64,000 nucleotides of DNA from Diatrype stigma (lineage: Eukaryota > Ascomycota > Sordariomycetes > Xylariales > Diatrypaceae). The notes under the pieces were generated by a model. The model had not been told where the DNA came from, did not search any database, and saw only the letters and a program-made list of their open reading frames with translations. The position numbers and the translations under genes are program-made. How positions within the stretch are numbered: the stretch's first letter is position 1; the number at the start of each line of letters is the position of its first letter. The stretch is taken from positions 1 to 64,000 of the forward strand of contig JAKJXP020000032.1 in the NCBI GenBank assembly GCA_022225965.2. The letters are read 5' to 3'. Shown piece by piece: positions 60,703-64,000 of the stretch.

Positions 60703-61454
60703 CGCGAAGCCATGGTCACTATTCGGCCGTATCCTCACGGGTATCCGGTGTGGGAGACGCATATCGGCAAAACGGGTGAGCGAACGAGCGACTAAGTTAG
60801 GTACCTAAGGTAGGATGAGGAATCCCACGATGTTGCAACAGGTAATAAACAATAGGCAATAAGCAATAGGCAATATATGATGATATCACCGGTCGCGGGC
60901 CAGGGAATGAACCCAGGGTCGGCTCAAATGGATCGCATGAGAGCGAAACGAGTTGAAAACCAGATCGAGGCGGGCGATGATTTAATTATGGCGTGGCCCC
61001 TGCACCGAAAGTGGCAAACCACAGTGGGTATGTAAATATCAGGTCAATAAGTCAAGTAATGGAAGTAATTGCAACGAAAAACGGGGATTGTAACGAGAAG
61101 CGAGAAGCGAGATGCGGGAAACAGGAAGCGCAGCAGTAGACGGAGGTTTAGAAGAAAGTTGTAACGAGAACTGGACTGAATCATAGATAGACAGAGATAA
61201 TAGCAGGTAGCAAGGTAAGTATGTAGTAAGTAGCAAGTATTCGGAGACGGGAGGATGCAAGATTCCCTAGCGATTGGGTTGGTTTGCTAGTTAAGGTGTA
61301 GTGAGTTAGCCCAGGCCGCAGTCGTAAGCACCCAGGCGTCCAGGGCCTGTGCCTGTGCCTGTGCCTGTGAGGCCGTGCTGGTTCCGGGTTCCGTGGCCCG
61401 TGGATTGGGATCGGTGGACGGGGCGAATGGCCCAGTTCAGGTCGACGCCGAGGG

Positions 61455-61524
61455 AAAGCTGGAGCTGCACGAGTTGGAGCTGGAGCTGGAGCTGGAGCTG
61501 GAATTAGAGCTGGACCTTGAGCTT
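61455..61524. repeat. GAGCTG microsatellite
   Basis: Imperfect tandem GAGCTG/GAGTTG units over about 70 bases. They do not fall in a convincing gene. Confidence 0.7.
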
Positions 61525-61814
61525 ACTTACAGCTAGGCAGGTCTGTATGTATGTATGTAGGTATGTAATGTATGTGATGTATGTGATGTATGTACGATGA
61601 AAGTAGCTGAAGGGGTTTGTAATTTTGTAAAATCACGTAAGACAATTGAAGACAAAAAACAGCAAGACAGCTCGAGGCAAAACCTGCGACTAATACAACA
61701 CGGAACACGCGAAACAACGGGTTGGACGTCGGTCAGTCTCGTCTCGTCTCGTCTCGTTTCGCCTCGTCCTGACTGCGTTCCCTTTCTGCGTCTCGAAGGG
61801 ACTGATAAGGCAGT

Positions 61815-61858
61815 GAGTGGCAGTGGCAGTGGCAGTGGCAGCGGCAGTGGCAGCGAGG
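61815..61858. repeat. GGCAGT microsatellite
   Basis: About seven GGCAGT-type units with small variations. Confidence 0.7.
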
Positions 61859-62969
61859 GAATTCCCCAATAACCCCCCAAATATAACCTTATAAGTCCTC
61901 AGTATCAATTCAATCCTCAATGTCTCGAATGGCGGAATTCTTCGTACCACCTGCACCAATGATCGGTCCCAGAGCGGCAGTGGCAGGTTGCCTGATCTGG
62001 TGGTCCGCGGCCCCCGTACGGAATAAGTATAGGCAAGTGTCTAGGTGGGCAGTCCAGGGCCTCCCATGGTCCCTGTAGTACCGTATTTGTAGTACCGTAT
62101 TTGTAGTACCAGCTACCTCTGTATGTGTATAAGCGCCGATGCTGGCGGGCTGCACGAGTGAAAGGCGGAAGTGAAAAGGACCTCGAGTACCTTTTTCGCC
62201 CCCGTCGCCGTGATGTCCCCACCCTGCAGATATTCTCTGCAGATATGTAGGTAGATATCGTATGGGTCGTAGCTATATGCCGTACGATACGATATGATAC
62301 GATACGTACGTTTGTAGGGAGGAGGCTAGGTGGGATGTATTCAGATAACCGAGGGGAAGGGGGAAAAGGGAAAACAACGGTAGTTGAGACTTATTTGTGC
62401 AACTGAACATGAAGACTAATTGGAAGAAAAAAGGGTCCGACGACAAGAGCTCAGTGCTGCTGCTGCTGCTGCTGCTGATGATGAATCTGCTCTTGGCTCT
62501 TGGGGGCTGAGTCGAGGGAGCATGAGAAGGAGTTTTAGCTTGCGGTAGTGTATTTTCATGGACTTGGGTGGCCGGCAACGAGCCACTGATGAGCCACGGG
62601 AAAGCCTGCGATATACTCCAGGTACTTCGTGACTATGCGGAATACGTACTCAGGCCGGGGATGTGCAGGCTTGGGTGATGAGCTATTATAGTGATACAGG
62701 GCCAGTCGGGACGAGACTGCTTATAGAGCCTACCAGGTACTACATGTACATTACTGCGCCAGGATTGAATATGAAGACGGTCCCTTTTGGAATCAAGGGC
62801 TTAAGGCTTGGCTTGTGTTAATAAGTTGGGGGATGGAGGATGAACTATCAATAACGGTCATGGATCCAACATTCAATATATCTGACAGTTCTAGCTATAA
62901 CTTGCAGTTGTTAGTCCTCACACAGCATGGCATGATAGGAGAGCTCTATCATCATTAGGTGGTAAGTAA

Positions 62970-63016
62970 GGGAGCAAAAGTCTCGGTTTTTCCGCGTTTT
63001 TACACCAAAACTCAAC
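62970..63016. repeat. left terminal inverted repeat
   Basis: GGGAGCAAAAGTCTCGG, then TTTTTCCGCG and a TTTACACC block; reverse-complement match to the right end with a few changes, mostly transitions. Confidence 0.75.
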
Positions 63017-63489
63017 CTTTTCACATTCGTATATCTTTATACTTTTATATGTAATTAAATTAATAAAAATAGGTTTTATATAATACTTTATAAGAATAAT
63101 ACTTTTACTTATTTACTTTTTTTAAAAACGCGTATTAATACATAATAATATAAGGTTTTATAAATCGTTAAATTTCGTAAATTTTAAATTGCTTAATAAC
63201 TTTAATATTATTATATATATTAAAAAACTAATTATATATATATAACTTTTATTATATTATATAACGATTAAATTATAATGTATTATATTATATTACGTAA
63301 TAAAAAAGACATACAAGTTTTTATTTTTAAGAAAATTTAACGTTTATTTTAAAACGTTATTATATAAGCAATTTAAAAAGAAACCATATAAGATTTATAT
63401 ATGTTAAATAGCTTTTAAAACTAAACCGAAAAGAGATTTTTATATATTTTTTATCTTAGTCTGTTATAGTTATATTGCCGTATGAAAAT

Positions 63490-63536
63490 GTTAAGTTTGG
63501 GTGTAAAATCGCGAAAAACCGAGACTTTTGCTCCCC
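63490..63536. repeat. right terminal inverted repeat
   Basis: Reverse complement of the left repeat; here the block is TTTTTCGCG and the outer end is CCCCCACTG before TA. Confidence 0.75.
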
Positions 63537-63543
63537 CACTGTA

Positions 63544-64000
63544 AGGATACTACAACGAGGTAGGATGAGGATGAGGTTGAGATATGTCAGCATGTCAGCA
63601 TGTCAGCAGGCTCTGAATCCGGGGTACACAGTCGGCGCCTTCACGTCGGGTATAAGAAGTAATATAATAGTTACAAGGCCTGTTCTGTTGGCAGCGACTG
63701 ATAAGAAGACCAGGCTATATAGAAGAGAGAAAAGAGAAAGGTCTCACATACTATACCGCATTTCCCCATCTCTCACCATACCATGAAGTGATACAGCCAG
63801 TCGATAGTCTAAGATATTGACCTGACTACAAGTCATATCATCAACGCCATAGCAGCCACTTCGGAGTAGAGGTCTAGTCTATGTAGGTATCTATCTCTTC
63901 ATGTTCGGTAGGTGGTTGAGCGGTCTGGCGGTCAGTTGTCTTGTCCCTCTCTGCCTCTGTCACATCACTCCCCCGATACCTACCAACAACCCCCGGTTGC
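63544..64000. other. right edge, no feature seen
   Basis: No gene or repeat of note. A short GTCAGCAT repeat lies at 63585-63610. Confidence 0.5.

Larger units (their letters stand above)
60703..62964. other. spacer rich in simple repeats
   Basis: No gene is supported. Holds the promoter side of the 60702 gene. It has GAGCTG units (61455-61524), GGCAGT units (61815-61858), a GCTG/CTG run (62456-62476) and TATG/GTAT runs (61545-61595). Confidence 0.5.
62965..63541. mobile_element. 577-bp short TIR element (Tc1/mariner-like MITE), AT-rich
   Basis: About 47-base inverted repeats (left 62970-63016, right 63490-63536) both begin GGGAGCAAAAGTCTCGG reading inward. The outermost bases are AGTAA on the left and CAGTGG on the right, and the element is flanked by TA on each side (62963-62964 and 63542-63543), the target of Tc1/mariner transposases. 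The interior is extremely AT-rich and has no protein, so it must be non-autonomous or decayed by RIP. Confidence 0.75.

Overview
The window is nuclear DNA of a filamentous ascomycete (Pezizomycotina, probably Sordariomycetes). The support is short introns with GTRNGT donors and AG acceptors, sparse GC-rich genes separated by long AT-richer spacers, a HET-domain gene, a fungal set of secreted enzymes, and transposons carrying C-to-T changes of the kind caused by repeat-induced point mutation (RIP). Exon borders were deduced by hand from splice motifs, reading phase and family similarity. No search or alignment program was run.

Layout. 1-5435: right part of a degenerate Ty1/copia retrotransposon with a probable 3' LTR. 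5872-8841 (-): secreted rhamnogalacturonan exolyase-like protein (PL26 type). 8842-12915: gene-poor. 12916-19732 (-): three housekeeping genes, prp17, erv14 and map1. 21106-22950 (+): bna4, kynurenine 3-monooxygenase. 23621-26299: three small putative membrane or secreted proteins. 27873-36349 (-): secreted gamma-glutamyltranspeptidase, an FMO-like monooxygenase and a secreted EEP-fold nuclease. 37803-38906 (+): secreted SurE-like phosphatase, divergent from the nuclease. 39485-46028 (+): a HET gene split by a 4.9-kb AT-rich insertion. 47369-48950 (+): GPI-type aspartyl protease. 49993-52823 (+): mitochondrial elongation factor G. 53397-53531: poly-G / N / poly-C assembly scar. 54016-55635 (-): MCT-like MFS transporter. 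59179-60702 (-): single-pass membrane protein with PY motifs. 62965-63541: short TIR element flanked by TA.

The most notable object is the insertion at 40.65-45.51 kb. Translation of the decayed sequence gives a DIRS-like reverse transcriptase/RNase H followed by a tyrosine recombinase. Its ends are not LTRs: they follow the order A1 - genes - B1 - A2 - B2, the split-direct-repeat layout of Ngaro-type tyrosine-recombinase retrotransposons. It interrupts the HET gene at GATAT. If one GATAT is kept, the two HET halves are in the same frame, predicting a 538-residue empty-site protein.

A second point is the divergent pair of secreted nuclease and secreted SurE-type phosphatase. Together they could degrade extracellular nucleic acid and release phosphate. 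The spacer between them holds a CACGTG site and a dense two-sided cluster of TGTTC/GAACA motifs. The remaining genes look like ordinary fungal housekeeping and secretome genes with no sign of a biosynthetic cluster.
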